A DNA stretch of 64,000 nt from Paenibacillus sp. MMS20-IR301. GTDB taxonomy: Bacteria > Bacillota > Bacilli > Paenibacillales > Paenibacillaceae. A model generated the notes under the pieces. That model did no database searches, was not told the DNA's origin, and worked only from the letters and a program-made list of their open reading frames with translations. Location of the stretch: contig NZ_CP135275.1 in the NCBI RefSeq assembly GCF_032302195.1, positions 4,030,001-4,094,000 of the forward strand. The letters run 5' to 3'. Made by a program: the position numbers and the translations under genes. How positions within the stretch are numbered: position 1 is the stretch's first letter; the number at the start of each line of letters is the position of its first letter. Below are positions 16,727 to 24,952 of the stretch, in pieces.

Positions 16727-19669
16727 TTATTTCCCCCCCTTTGCATTGCGTCCTAGGCCGCTTCTGATGAACAAAATTGCGCTGAGCGCCGTTAATGCGA
16801 TAAGAACGTAATTAGTAACCTTCAGGAAGGTTTCCCACCACGGGGTGAACCCTTCAACCTCGGTGTCATCGGTCAGACCATTAAGCAGACTGGACTTGGC
16901 CAGTGAATAATAGAAATGCTTATTGGCCCGTCTTAATTCCTGCAGCACATATCCGTCCTTTTTACTTGCCAGATATTTAAGAATTTCACTGGCCCGGCCG
17001 GTATCGGCATTAAACGTATCTGTTCCGGCAACGAGAGATTCAACGGTTGGAATATTCGGATTGCCTTTGACAGAATCCGTAATGGTAACACCTTTAAAGC
17101 CCCATTCATTTCTTAACACCTGCTTCATGGTGGCATTATCGCTGTAAGCCAGCTGTCCGCCGATCCGCGAGAAGGACATCATTGTGCCAAGTGCTCCGCC
17201 CTGTGTAAAAGCACCTTCAAAGCCCTTGAGCGGACCTTGACGGTACGCCTGCTCATTCATAAACGTAGACAGCTCTTGTCTGTTCGTTTCCTGGTCATTT
17301 GCTACAAAATGCTTGATGGCAGCTGTTAATCCCTTGGCCTGCATCGCCTCGGTCTGTGTTGCCCCCATCAGATAGCTCAGAATGCTGTCCTCCGAATAGT
17401 ATTCAAAGTTGCGTCCGCTGAAAGGAGAACGGTGTAAATTCCCCCCTGGCGACCAGAGCTGTGAAGTACCGCTGAACAGGCAATCCTCAGCAATAAATTT
17501 GCCGCGTTCTGCGATCAGTTCATGGCTCCAGGTTGATGCTGCCACAACCTGGACCACATGGAACGTAGCAGGCTGGTTACCGCCATACAAATAGTTCGAC
17601 TGGGACCCTGACGGGCCATCCGTATTTTTATTGGCCGGTTTATTGATCGATTTTACAGCCGGCTGGCCGAAATTCTCCCCAATCGTTGCACTTAATTCAC
17701 TGATGGTCAGCTGATCCAGGAACTTGTTCCAGGTCGCATCATCCTCAAACGGGACATCCTTCATATCGAGGAGCTTGAGTGTAACCTCTGCACCTTGCGT
17801 AAAGCTGTCATAAGCAGGTGCGTCCGCCGGCTTTTGATATTTCTGGTCATACATAACCGCTTTGAGCTCATCCGTTGCCACAATATCCTTATATGGCTGC
17901 GGATAAGTGTTCCAGTCGCTGCGGGTCAGATACGTTATTGTATTTTCTGCAAAATAGTTAATATCGACGTTATCAAATTGATTTGAAACTACCTCGTCTG
18001 TATATTGAGACTTGGCGTAGGTTGTGTTGTCCAACGACTCTAATGCAACAGCTGCCGCATTTTCCGGCTTGCCGTCTACAATGGAACCGTCAGCAGCAAG
18101 CAGCTTGCCTTGGACCTTTGCGCCCTCTTTGCGGGCCAAAACGTTATTGAGCGCGTCATGGCTGTCATTTCCGATCGCAAAGTAATACTCACCCGGATCG
18201 TAGACATAGCTGCCCTTCTTGGCCGGGTCGGCACCATTCTCAGCGTTAACGTCATAAGTTGCGAATAAGTATTCGTCAACGGTGACTGTAACTTCTTCCG
18301 ATTCACCGGCAGCCAGCTCGCCGGTTTTGCCGAAGCCGATCAGCTGAATGGCTGATTTCTCAGCCTGCCCTTTTTCATAAGGAAGCTGGGCGTACAGCTG
18401 GACAACAGACTTGGATTTCCCTGTGTAAGCTGAATCTTCCGGGTACCCTTCATTTGTTACCTTAACTGTTGCAGTAACGGTTTTCGCTTGTCTGTCCCAA
18501 TTCAGGCTTGTTAATTCCTGGGTGAAATTGGCGTACGAGCTGCCATAGCCGAAGGTGTATACCATCTCATCTGCGTAGCTCCAGTTATCCTTATTCACAA
18601 AGGCGCCTGCACTGCTGTCAGCATTATTCATCCCGAGAACGGTATCCTGATACCGTGTTTCATAGTATTTATATCCCTGGTAGATGCCTTCAGCTTCAAC
18701 AATGTAATGACCGTCATCGTTGGCATATTTGAAATCACCGGCATTGCTTACCGCTGGTGAAGACAGGGAATTGGCTGCATAGGTATCAACCATTCTGCCT
18801 GAAGGATCAGCTGCCCCTGTCAATACATTGGCTACACCGGTGAAACCCTTTAAGCCCGGATTACCGATCCACAGTGCGGCATCCACTCCATATTCCTCTT
18901 CTTCAATCCAGCCAAGCTCCATCGCATAGGCGCTGTTGATCAGAACGATCGTCTTGGCAAATTTACCGCTGTCCTTAATCATCTTGAGCAGATCCTTCTC
19001 AGAATCATGCAGTGCCAGATAAGAGATACCGTCTCTGTCGGAAGTGGCCAAGTCTTTGCCTTCGCCGCCATCGCGGGCCAGCATCACAATAGCTGCATCA
19101 TTGTAATCAGCCTGATAGGTGGCCTGCAGCTCGCTTGTGTAGAAGCTTTTTTCAACCTCACCGATAAACCAGTCTGGTGCTGCCTTAACTCTGGCAACAT
19201 CACTGCTCTTATATGCGTCAAACAGCTTGTCATTAATCTTGAAGCCCGCTGCCTGCAAAGCGCTGTACAGATTGACCTGCCGCGCCTCATCCATCCCCGG
19301 CCCCCCGGCATTCCCGCTGTACACAGGATCGGTGGTTGCCCGGCCAAACAAGGTGACGCTGCGTTCTTCAGAGCTTAGCGGCAGAACAGCCTGCTCATTC
19401 TTTAACAGCACCGTTCCCTCTTCCATCGTCTGCACATCATGCTTATCAGAGTCAGCCAGCATTTGCTTCAGGCCTTCGTCTGACAGCTCATAATCACTCT
19501 TATATTGCATCGTGCTGGCATCCGCTTCGATTACCGGTGCTGTGACATTCAGAAAGACGTTGACCTGTCCGCTCCAGCTGAGCAGCAGCTGAGTCATCAG
19601 CAAACTAAAAGATAAGAGAAAAGCGAACACGGCTGTCATCCCGCGCCACAAATTCGATTGTCTTCTCAA
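16727..19669 (-). CDS. Membrane-anchored GH3 glycosidase with swapped domain order
   Basis: About 980 residues. The start is TTG at 19669, six bases after a strong AGGGAGGT site; the upstream in-frame TTG lacks one. An N-terminal TM (about 10-33) and a C-terminal TM (about 948-968) bracket the protein. Order is inverted relative to usual GH3: a C-terminal-type domain comes first (MEEGTVLLKNEQAVLPL, then GNAGGPGMDEAR), then a fibronectin III-like region, then the TIM barrel (GRNFEYYSEDS, IKHFVANDQETNR) with probable nucleophile at about D865 (GVTITDSV). Inverted GH3 enzymes are known in Butyrivibrio and Ruminococcus. With both ends in the membrane, the catalytic part should face outside. Confidence 0.9.
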   Translation of the reverse strand: MRRQSNLWRGMTAVFAFLLSFSLLMTQLLLSWSGQVNVFLNVTAPVIEADASTMQYKSDYELSDEGLKQMLADSDKHDVQTMEEGTVLLKNEQAVLPLSSEERSVTLFGRATTDPVYSGNAGGPGMDEARQVNLYSALQAAGFKINDKLFDAYKSSDVARVKAAPDWFIGEVEKSFYTSELQATYQADYNDAAIVMLARDGGEGKDLATSDRDGISYLALHDSEKDLLKMIKDSGKFAKTIVLINSAYAMELGWIEEEEYGVDAALWIGNPGLKGFTGVANVLTGAADPSGRMVDTYAANSLSSPAVSNAGDFKYANDDGHYIVEAEGIYQGYKYYETRYQDTVLGMNNADSSAGAFVNKDNWSYADEMVYTFGYGSSYANFTQELTSLNWDRQAKTVTATVKVTNEGYPEDSAYTGKSKSVVQLYAQLPYEKGQAEKSAIQLIGFGKTGELAAGESEEVTVTVDEYLFATYDVNAENGADPAKKGSYVYDPGEYYFAIGNDSHDALNNVLARKEGAKVQGKLLAADGSIVDGKPENAAAVALESLDNTTYAKSQYTDEVVSNQFDNVDINYFAENTITYLTRSDWNTYPQPYKDIVATDELKAVMYDQKYQKPADAPAYDSFTQGAEVTLKLLDMKDVPFEDDATWNKFLDQLTISELSATIGENFGQPAVKSINKPANKNTDGPSGSQSNYLYGGNQPATFHVVQVVAASTWSHELIAERGKFIAEDCLFSGTSQLWSPGGNLHRSPFSGRNFEYYSEDSILSYLMGATQTEAMQAKGLTAAIKHFVANDQETNRQELSTFMNEQAYRQGPLKGFEGAFTQGGALGTMMSFSRIGGQLAYSDNATMKQVLRNEWGFKGVTITDSVKGNPNIPTVESLVAGTDTFNADTGRASEILKYLASKKDGYVLQELRRANKHFYYSLAKSSLLNGLTDDTEVEGFTPWWETFLKVTNYVLIALTALSAILFIRSGLGRNAKGGK

Positions 19670-19702
19670 GTGTGTTACCTCCCTGCACAATCCCTGATTG
19701 GC

Positions 19703-20329
19703 TTATTTGGATGCTGCTTCGTCACCAGACAACACTACATAGTCGAAGCTGTCATTTGCTGCATCAACAATGATTGAGGTCTCAGGGAAGGAAACGGATT
19801 CCAGATATTCTTCAGCAGACAGAGCCGGACCCTCGCCGCCCACTGCAGTTCCCATCTCATCAGTCCATTCGCTCGTATTCACATAACCAATCGGGTTGGT
19901 ACCGGCAGAATAAGAGCTGTTCGTTATAACTGCTGTTGGCTTAGACAGCTCAAGGGTAACCAGTCCGTCAGCATCGGTTGAAGTTAAAGTGCCATAGTAC
20001 TTGATGATGCTTGCTCCTCTGGGAACAACATCATATTTACCGTCATCATTAAACAGCAGGTGTCCGGAATAGAAGGTATCCGTGCTTGTCAGGACATAGG
20101 TGTTGTCTGCAAAGGTCTCAATGCTTTGTACTCCGAAGATTGCCTGCTTGAAGGTATATTCCGGGTAAGCACTTGAAAAGGCTACGTTTGTTGTCGAAGC
20201 GTATACCGCTGACGGCTGTCCTCCGCCGCTGCCTGCCTCATTTGAAGAATTACCGCATGCAGCAAGCCCTGTGGCCAGCGCTATTGTCAAGATTGCCGTG
20301 CTTACTCTTTTAACTGTCTTTTTAGTCAT
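19703..20329 (-). CDS. Secreted lipoprotein heading the glycan operon
   Basis: A 208-residue protein with a lysine-rich N-terminus, hydrophobic core and lipobox GLAAC-G, so it should be an acylated surface protein. A Gly/Ser-rich linker follows. The mature part is beta-rich by eye, with repeated short Tyr/Thr/Val strands and an FADNTYVLTSTDTFYSGHL segment that resembles small secreted beta-barrel folds. I do not recognise the family. It is the first gene of the eight-gene operon, 13 bp ahead of the permuted GH3 ribosome site region. It may bind the glycan that the surface GH3 acts on. That is inferred from location. Confidence 0.85.
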   Translation of the reverse strand: MTKKTVKRVSTAILTIALATGLAACGNSSNEAGSGGGQPSAVYASTTNVAFSSAYPEYTFKQAIFGVQSIETFADNTYVLTSTDTFYSGHLLFNDDGKYDVVPRGASIIKYYGTLTSTDADGLVTLELSKPTAVITNSSYSAGTNPIGYVNTSEWTDEMGTAVGGEGPALSAEEYLESVSFPETSIIVDAANDSFDYVVLSGDEAASK

Positions 20330-20359
20330 TTTCTTATCCCCCTAATAATATTTTGTATA

Positions 20360-20373
20360 CGCTTCCGTAAGCG
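20360..20373. promoter_or_regulatory. Inverted repeat in the promoter region of the glycan operon
   Basis: CGCTT-CCGT-AAGCG is a 5-bp-armed inverted repeat about 30-45 bp upstream of the lipoprotein start. Just beyond it, at 20399-20416, the 9-mer TGATCCGT(G/A) occurs twice in direct tandem. Both lie between the divergent operon and the LytTR system, where a regulator should bind. Which protein uses them is unknown. Confidence 0.35.
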
Positions 20374-20444
20374 CACACTCATTGTATTGAAAAGGATTTG
20401 ATCCGTGTGATCCGTAGCATAATCTAATGAATTAACAGAAAATT

Positions 20445-20479
20445 CAGCTCAGGGGTTTTAGTTTGAGCTGTTTTTTTTT
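20445..20479 (+). terminator. Plus-strand terminator upstream of the LytTR system
   Basis: CAGCTCA and TTGAGCTG arms around an 11-nt loop, followed by nine T residues, make a strong intrinsic terminator reading rightwards. No gene lies immediately upstream on the plus strand, so it must end an unannotated short transcript or act as an attenuator. Confidence 0.75.
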
Positions 20480-20506
20480 AGTCTGTGAGAAGCGGGGACA
20501 GCTTCA

Positions 20507-20535
20507 TTGACAAAAATGAATTCGCTTTCTATAGT
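20507..20535 (+). promoter_or_regulatory. Sigma-A type promoter of the LytTR two-component operon
   Basis: A perfect -35 box TTGACA (20507-20512), a 17-bp spacer and a near-consensus -10 box TATAGT (20530-20535), 35 bp before the ATG of the response regulator. It lies just after the upstream terminator, so the two-component genes should be transcribed independently of whatever that terminator ends. Confidence 0.8.
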
Positions 20536-20569
20536 GAAAATGGACCTGTAATAAATGAAGAGGTGAACT

Positions 20570-21283
20570 ATGATTATTAAAATTGCCATTGTGGAAGATG
20601 ATCTGAAACAAGCCCGCCTGCTTGAAAGCCACCTGAACAATTACGGCTCCGAGAAAGGACTCTCTTTCAGCATTGTGCATTTTCCGCAAGCTGTTGCACT
20701 GCTAGAAAACTACACCGCGAATTTTGATATCATATTCATGGATATTCAATTACCTTATATGAATGGAATGGATGCTGCCCGCAGCATCAGAGCGCTTGAT
20801 AAAGGCGTCATTATTATCTTCATCACGAATCTTACGCAGTACGCCATTCTGGGCTATGAAGTGGAAGCGCTTGATTACATCGTAAAGCCGGTCGAATATT
20901 TCGATTTCGCCCTTAAAATGTCACGCGCTATACGGAGAATTAATGAGGTGCCGCGAAATGATATTCTTATCTCAACCGAAGACGGCATCCTTAAAGTATC
21001 CCCCAAGAGTATCCGCTACGTTGAAACAGAAGGACATCATGTAATCTACCATACGGCAGATGGCGTATTCCGGCAGTATGCAACCATTTCGTCGATTGAG
21101 AAAAAGCTGGAGGAATATGACTTCTTTAGATGCAACAACTGCTACCTTGTTAATTTGGCCTATGTACAAAAAATACAGGGGTATACCGTTATCCTTGACG
21201 GCGATGCCCTGCGGATCAGCCAACCCCGGAAAAAGGCTTTTGTCAAAAAACTAATGGAATATGTAAGGGATAAGGACCAATGA
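20570..21283 (+). CDS. LytTR-family response regulator
   Basis: A 237-residue regulator. The receiver (1-120) has acidic pocket E9-D10-D11, phospho-acceptor D58 (IIFMDIQLP) and K106 (YIVKP). The LytTR DNA-binding domain (about 135-235) shows the usual ISTEDGILKVSPKSIRYVE and FFRCNNCYLVNL segments. RBS GAGGTG is well placed. It overlaps the kinase gene by 4 bp. The pair faces away from the eight-gene glycan operon, with about 240 bp between starts, so it is the obvious candidate regulator of that operon. LytTR regulators usually bind paired direct repeats; I could not identify a convincing pair of that consensus. Confidence 0.93.
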   Translation: MIIKIAIVEDDLKQARLLESHLNNYGSEKGLSFSIVHFPQAVALLENYTANFDIIFMDIQLPYMNGMDAARSIRALDKGVIIIFITNLTQYAILGYEVEALDYIVKPVEYFDFALKMSRAIRRINEVPRNDILISTEDGILKVSPKSIRYVETEGHHVIYHTADGVFRQYATISSIEKKLEEYDFFRCNNCYLVNLAYVQKIQGYTVILDGDALRISQPRKKAFVKKLMEYVRDKDQ

Positions 21284-22611
21284 GCGGGATCATCGATAAT
21301 CTATTGGGCATCTACTCCAAACAATTCACTATTCGTTCAGCGATTTCAGTGGAATTTTTCTTTTGCGTCATTCTGCTGACACTACCTTTTCAAAAAAGAA
21401 ACGGTTTTGGGTTGAAATTAAGTATAATTATGCCGTTTGCCGTTCCGATTATCCTTTTAATGTCCGTCATTAACACGCATTTTCCCCAGTTTTTTGCTGG
21501 TATGACGCACATCTTTTTGTATTTGTTCGCCTTGGCTGCGTTATACTTGCTGTTTAAGGAGACTTTTTCGGAGTTAATACTGTGTCTTTGCGGTGCGGTA
21601 GCCATTCAGGTCATAGTAGGCCGTTTATATGAAATATTGATTATTATTTTACATAAAAACCCATATGAAACCCTCTCTCTTTTTGAGACTATGGTTCCAT
21701 ACCGGGACTGGCCACTCTACTATTTGATTCATTTCTTTTTTTGCACTTTACTTGCTCTTCTATTCCGCCGGAAAAGAGTCTATGAGCACGACCGGGCCAA
21801 TAAGCAGCTCATCATTACCTTCTCCCTCATCTTTATTGTAGTAACGATGATCCTTAGCTCAGTAAGCCGTTCCTTTGAAGGGGAGAATGCAGTTCTCGAT
21901 TTTATTATCCGGACCTTTGCCATACTGTATGCCCTGTTGACCTTATTGTTACGAACGAGAATCCTTGAGACCAGCAGGCTCAAGCAGGATCTATTAATCA
22001 TGGACGAACTGCTGTATTCGGAGAAGAAACAGTTTGACAGTATGCGGAGCGAAATTGAGATCATTAACATGAAATCCCACGACCTCCGCCAGCAGTTGTC
22101 AAATATAAGCTATAAGCTCACCCTTCAGGAGCTGGAAGCTTTAAAGGAAGCCATTGAGGTATACGATACAACGGTCAAAACCGGCAGCGATATTCTGGAT
22201 GTCATCCTTTATAGAAAGCAGCTTTTCTGCGAAAAAAATGGAATACGCATGAGCTGCATGGCGGATGGCCAATGCCTGTCTTTTATCTCATCCACCCATC
22301 TGTATTCCCTCTTGAACAATGCCATAGAAAATGCCCTGGAGGCTGTGCAGCTCGTCCAAAATGATAAAAAACGGATGATCTCGATATCCATTGGGAAAGA
22401 ACAAGGAGTTATCGGTATTCACATAACTAACTATTTCAACGGAGACTTCATCGTCAAGGACCAATTGCCGCAAACTGGCAAGAAGGATAAAAATCGTCAT
22501 GGCTTCGGCATTAAAAGCATGCGGCATATTGCGGATCAATACGGCGGGGCCGTTTCTTTTCACACAGAGGAAGATATTTTTTATCTTCATATTTACTTTC
22601 CGGGGAATTGA
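21280..22611 (+). CDS. GHKL sensor histidine kinase (HPK10/AgrC-like)
   Basis: A 443-residue sensor. The N-terminal 220 residues contain about six membrane helices with no sizeable extracellular domain, as in peptide-sensing AgrC-like kinases. A coiled linker leads to the phospho-acceptor motif MKSHDLRQQL, and the ATPase domain has an N box (LLNNAIENALEAV) and a G box (HGFGIKSMRHIADQYGG). Translation is coupled to the regulator (ATGA overlap). No AgrB/AgrD-like signal genes are adjacent, so the ligand could be a membrane or glycan cue rather than a peptide. A strong terminator follows. Confidence 0.92.
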   Translation: MSGIIDNLLGIYSKQFTIRSAISVEFFFCVILLTLPFQKRNGFGLKLSIIMPFAVPIILLMSVINTHFPQFFAGMTHIFLYLFALAALYLLFKETFSELILCLCGAVAIQVIVGRLYEILIIILHKNPYETLSLFETMVPYRDWPLYYLIHFFFCTLLALLFRRKRVYEHDRANKQLIITFSLIFIVVTMILSSVSRSFEGENAVLDFIIRTFAILYALLTLLLRTRILETSRLKQDLLIMDELLYSEKKQFDSMRSEIEIINMKSHDLRQQLSNISYKLTLQELEALKEAIEVYDTTVKTGSDILDVILYRKQLFCEKNGIRMSCMADGQCLSFISSTHLYSLLNNAIENALEAVQLVQNDKKRMISISIGKEQGVIGIHITNYFNGDFIVKDQLPQTGKKDKNRHGFGIKSMRHIADQYGGAVSFHTEEDIFYLHIYFPGN

Positions 22612-22629
22612 CTTCTCCAACAAAAAAAC

Positions 22630-22668
22630 GATCAGGCATGCTGTACAGCAGCATCTTGATCATTTTTT
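22630..22668 (+). terminator. Terminator of the LytTR two-component operon
   Basis: GATCAGGCATGCTG and AGCAGCATCTTGATC form a long imperfect stem, followed by six T residues, starting 18 bp after the kinase stop. The remaining gap to 22817 holds nothing else I can identify. Confidence 0.85.
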
Positions 22669-22816
22669 GTTTATATTCTTTTACAACGCGAAGAATCGCC
22701 ATTAGCTCATTCTGCACAGCTGGATTTCTTGCGGTTTTTTTGAGATCAGCCGGACTCACAGACTTCAAGCAATCTAGGTTTGCGAGCGAGCGGTCATGGA
22801 TGTTTATTTAGTAATT

Positions 22817-23614
22817 TCACCAAACTGTCTTTGTCCCATTATCCAGCAGCTTAGGTTTCTGTGGCAGCTTGCGTAGTATCCATATATTTCTGATGGCAAA
22901 ACCAATACTTACAACACCAATAATGTAAAACCACGGGTTATTAGCTACCGAGAAATAATCACTGGTTAATGCCCACATATTCATTGGAATAAATGAATTG
23001 ACCGTACCAATGAGGATTATAATTGCCAACTTGTACGAGGCGCCAATTTGTGTTTTTCTTTTAGCCCAATAAAATCCTGGTATAATAGCGATCAAAATAT
23101 TCGTAAAAATAAACCATTTAAACATGTACGGATCATGCATAAAGACTCTAAATAAGTTCACTACTCCAATAAAGATAATAATCTGGCTTATTACTTTAGT
23201 CCAAGCTTGTTTTATTGTAACCGGAGCATCATACAAGTGACCCCAAATTTCCTGCCGCTCAACATAAATGCTTTTGTAGAGATTATAGACCTCAAATAAA
23301 TTCCAAACGACAAGTGCGATTGATGCAACTGTAAAAAACCAAAAACCTCCAGATGCTTTTGCAGCGAATGCGAAAGCAATTGCGCCCATTGAATCATGTG
23401 CAAAGTAGAATGTATGCATCCAGACAGGATACGGTGCACTTTTCTCTCTCCTCACTAACATAAAACTATACACGTATTCCATATAACCTATGAAAAACGT
23501 AAGAGCCGCTATCCCCAATAATAAAGCAAATTGAGGATTATCCCGGCTGAATGCAGTTGTAAAATCCTGCATTGTTAGATCTCCCGGGTAAAATGAAAAT
23601 AACTTTTCAAACAT
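22817..23614 (-). CDS. Polytopic membrane protein of unknown family
   Basis: About 265 residues with roughly seven hydrophobic helices. The ATG at 23614 is chosen over an upstream ATG because GGAGGGAACCTAGTT directly precedes it. Conserved-looking polar residues sit inside or next to helices: a His-Asp pair (YFAHDSMGA), WNLFEVYNLY with Trp, Glu and Tyr, and FRVFMHDPYMFKW. Buried Glu/Asp/His in a 7-helix protein suggests an enzyme or channel rather than a passive anchor; small integral-membrane cyclases look broadly like this, but I cannot assign it. It is divergent from a TetR regulator with a clear operator-like palindrome between them, so it is probably its repressed target. Confidence 0.78.
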   Translation of the reverse strand: MFEKLFSFYPGDLTMQDFTTAFSRDNPQFALLLGIAALTFFIGYMEYVYSFMLVRREKSAPYPVWMHTFYFAHDSMGAIAFAFAAKASGGFWFFTVASIALVVWNLFEVYNLYKSIYVERQEIWGHLYDAPVTIKQAWTKVISQIIIFIGVVNLFRVFMHDPYMFKWFIFTNILIAIIPGFYWAKRKTQIGASYKLAIIILIGTVNSFIPMNMWALTSDYFSVANNPWFYIIGVVSIGFAIRNIWILRKLPQKPKLLDNGTKTVW

Positions 23615-23711
23615 AACTAGGTTCCCTCCTTCATAATTCCCCACTATTTGATTATTCCTCACATGTCAATTATAATTATTTAATGACTATTAACAATTGC
23701 CAAAAAAATCA

Positions 23712-23735
23712 TTTTTGAGGACTATTCCTCAAAAA
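23712..23735. promoter_or_regulatory. Palindromic operator between the membrane protein and TetR genes
   Basis: TTTTTGAGGA-CTAT-TCCTCAAAAA is a perfect palindrome with 10-bp arms, in the divergent intergenic region 33 bp before the regulator start. A further half-site (ATTCCTCA) occurs near 23654. This is the usual size and place for a TetR-family operator that controls both genes. Confidence 0.7.
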
Positions 23736-23767
23736 ACAATTCAATGTAGAATAAATAGGAGGTTATT

Positions 23768-24325
23768 GTGAAAAAAGTAGACCGAAGAGTTATTAGAACC
23801 AAAAACTCTATTCGAACTGCCTTCCTTGAACTCATTCAAAGTAGAGACTTTGAACTAATCACAGTTACTGATTTAGCCATAATGGCTGATATTGATCGAA
23901 AAACATTTTATCTTCATTACAACTCATTAATCGATGTCTTACAGGAGTTCCAGAATCAGTTAGCTGAAAAAGTATTATCTTTGCTAAAGAAAAATCAGAA
24001 TTTTAACATTGACTCCTTCTTTCAAGGTCTCAATAGAATAATGATGGAGGATATAGGCTTATACCGGCATATCTCTAAATCAACTTCATACGCTTTTCTT
24101 AAATCTGAATGCAAGGATATACTAAAGAATACATTAAAAAATTCGTTCTATGACCAAACCGTTATGTCACCTCAAATGTTTAATGTGTACTCTGAATTTA
24201 TCGCATCTGGAATTATAGGTATTTACACTGACTGGCTTAGCTCTAGCTCCAATATGCCGCTTGAAGAACTTACAGAAACAGCAAAGGATGTTCTGATATC
24301 AGGGTGGGAGAAGATAGTCAACTAA
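23768..24325 (+). CDS. TetR/AcrR-family transcriptional regulator
   Basis: A 185-residue regulator starting at GTG with RBS AGGAGG. The N-terminal HTH (about 10-55) has the TetR pattern with ITVTDLAIMADIDRKTFYLHY. The C-terminal ligand-binding part resembles the short TetR_C_7-like group seen in Firmicutes. It probably represses the divergent seven-helix membrane protein and itself through the palindrome in between. Base composition is AT-richer than the neighbouring glycan operon, which fits a separate origin. The ligand is unknown. Confidence 0.9.
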   Translation: MKKVDRRVIRTKNSIRTAFLELIQSRDFELITVTDLAIMADIDRKTFYLHYNSLIDVLQEFQNQLAEKVLSLLKKNQNFNIDSFFQGLNRIMMEDIGLYRHISKSTSYAFLKSECKDILKNTLKNSFYDQTVMSPQMFNVYSEFIASGIIGIYTDWLSSSSNMPLEELTETAKDVLISGWEKIVN

Positions 24326-24414
24326 TGATATCGGCGAATCCAAAGAATCCCGATGTATTCTCTTCATTGGATCGCATTATCGTGATATATAAGCTAGGCC
24401 CAAGTACTCTGCAC

Positions 24415-24821
24415 AAAAAAAGCAACTCATCCGCAGACAAGTCGCTTTCAATAGTTTCCGCTTCGCCTTATAAAACTCATGATACAGCTTCCACTATATC
24501 CAGATTTCGATAAATCTTGCTCTTCTCGATCTTCAGATCCACTTCCTAAATCACATCATCCGTCTGCGAGCCGAGGATATCAATCAGGGTAGTTTCATTA
24601 CCTTCCTTGTCTGTCCCAATCGGATCGTGGAGAGACACGTCTTTACGGGTCTTTTTCAGCGAGCGAAGGTGCATCAGGATTTCATTCTCGATACATCGGG
24701 CCGCGAAGGTGGCCAGTTTCGTTCCCTTATTCGGGCGGTAGCTCTCAATGGCCTTGATCAGGCCAATCGTACCGATGGAGACGAGATCCTCCATGTCTTC
24801 ACCGGTGTTGTCGAACTTTTT
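24415..24821 (-). pseudogene. Displaced sigK 3' end with internal deletion (younger copy)
   Basis: Covers codons from about [13 protein letters not shown] to the sigK stop region and the sigK terminator hairpin (GCAACTCATCC...AAGTCGC), matching the intact copy at 26.7-27.3 kb base for base over long stretches. About 130 bp corresponding to region 4 is deleted between the CAGCTTC and GATAAATC blocks, and a TAA interrupts the frame near ATCACATCATCC, so it is broken. Similarity to the intact gene ends at 24821 in a T-run. The next 26 bases (24822-24847) are unrelated to sigK but nearly identical to those flanking the other fragment. Confidence 0.9.
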
Positions 24822-24847
24822 GAGGTTGTGGACACGATGCGATGTCA
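24822..24847. repeat. 26-nt element-end sequence shared with 8550-8575 (attachment-site candidate)
   Basis: Both broken sigK copies are followed by GAGGTTG-x-GGA-x-ACGATGCGATGTCA, 24 of 26 bases identical, then diverge completely. The intact sigK has unrelated coding sequence at that point. This is what one expects of the terminal sequence of one mobile element family joined to the target gene at a fixed crossover point. Confidence 0.65.
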
Positions 24848-24952
24848 TTCAATATTTCAACAAAAACCTTAGGCCTAATAATCAACAGGCATTAGACAAA
24901 AATAAATCCTCATAATATCTGCTTGTTGCAAACGGATCGTTATACTATTCAA

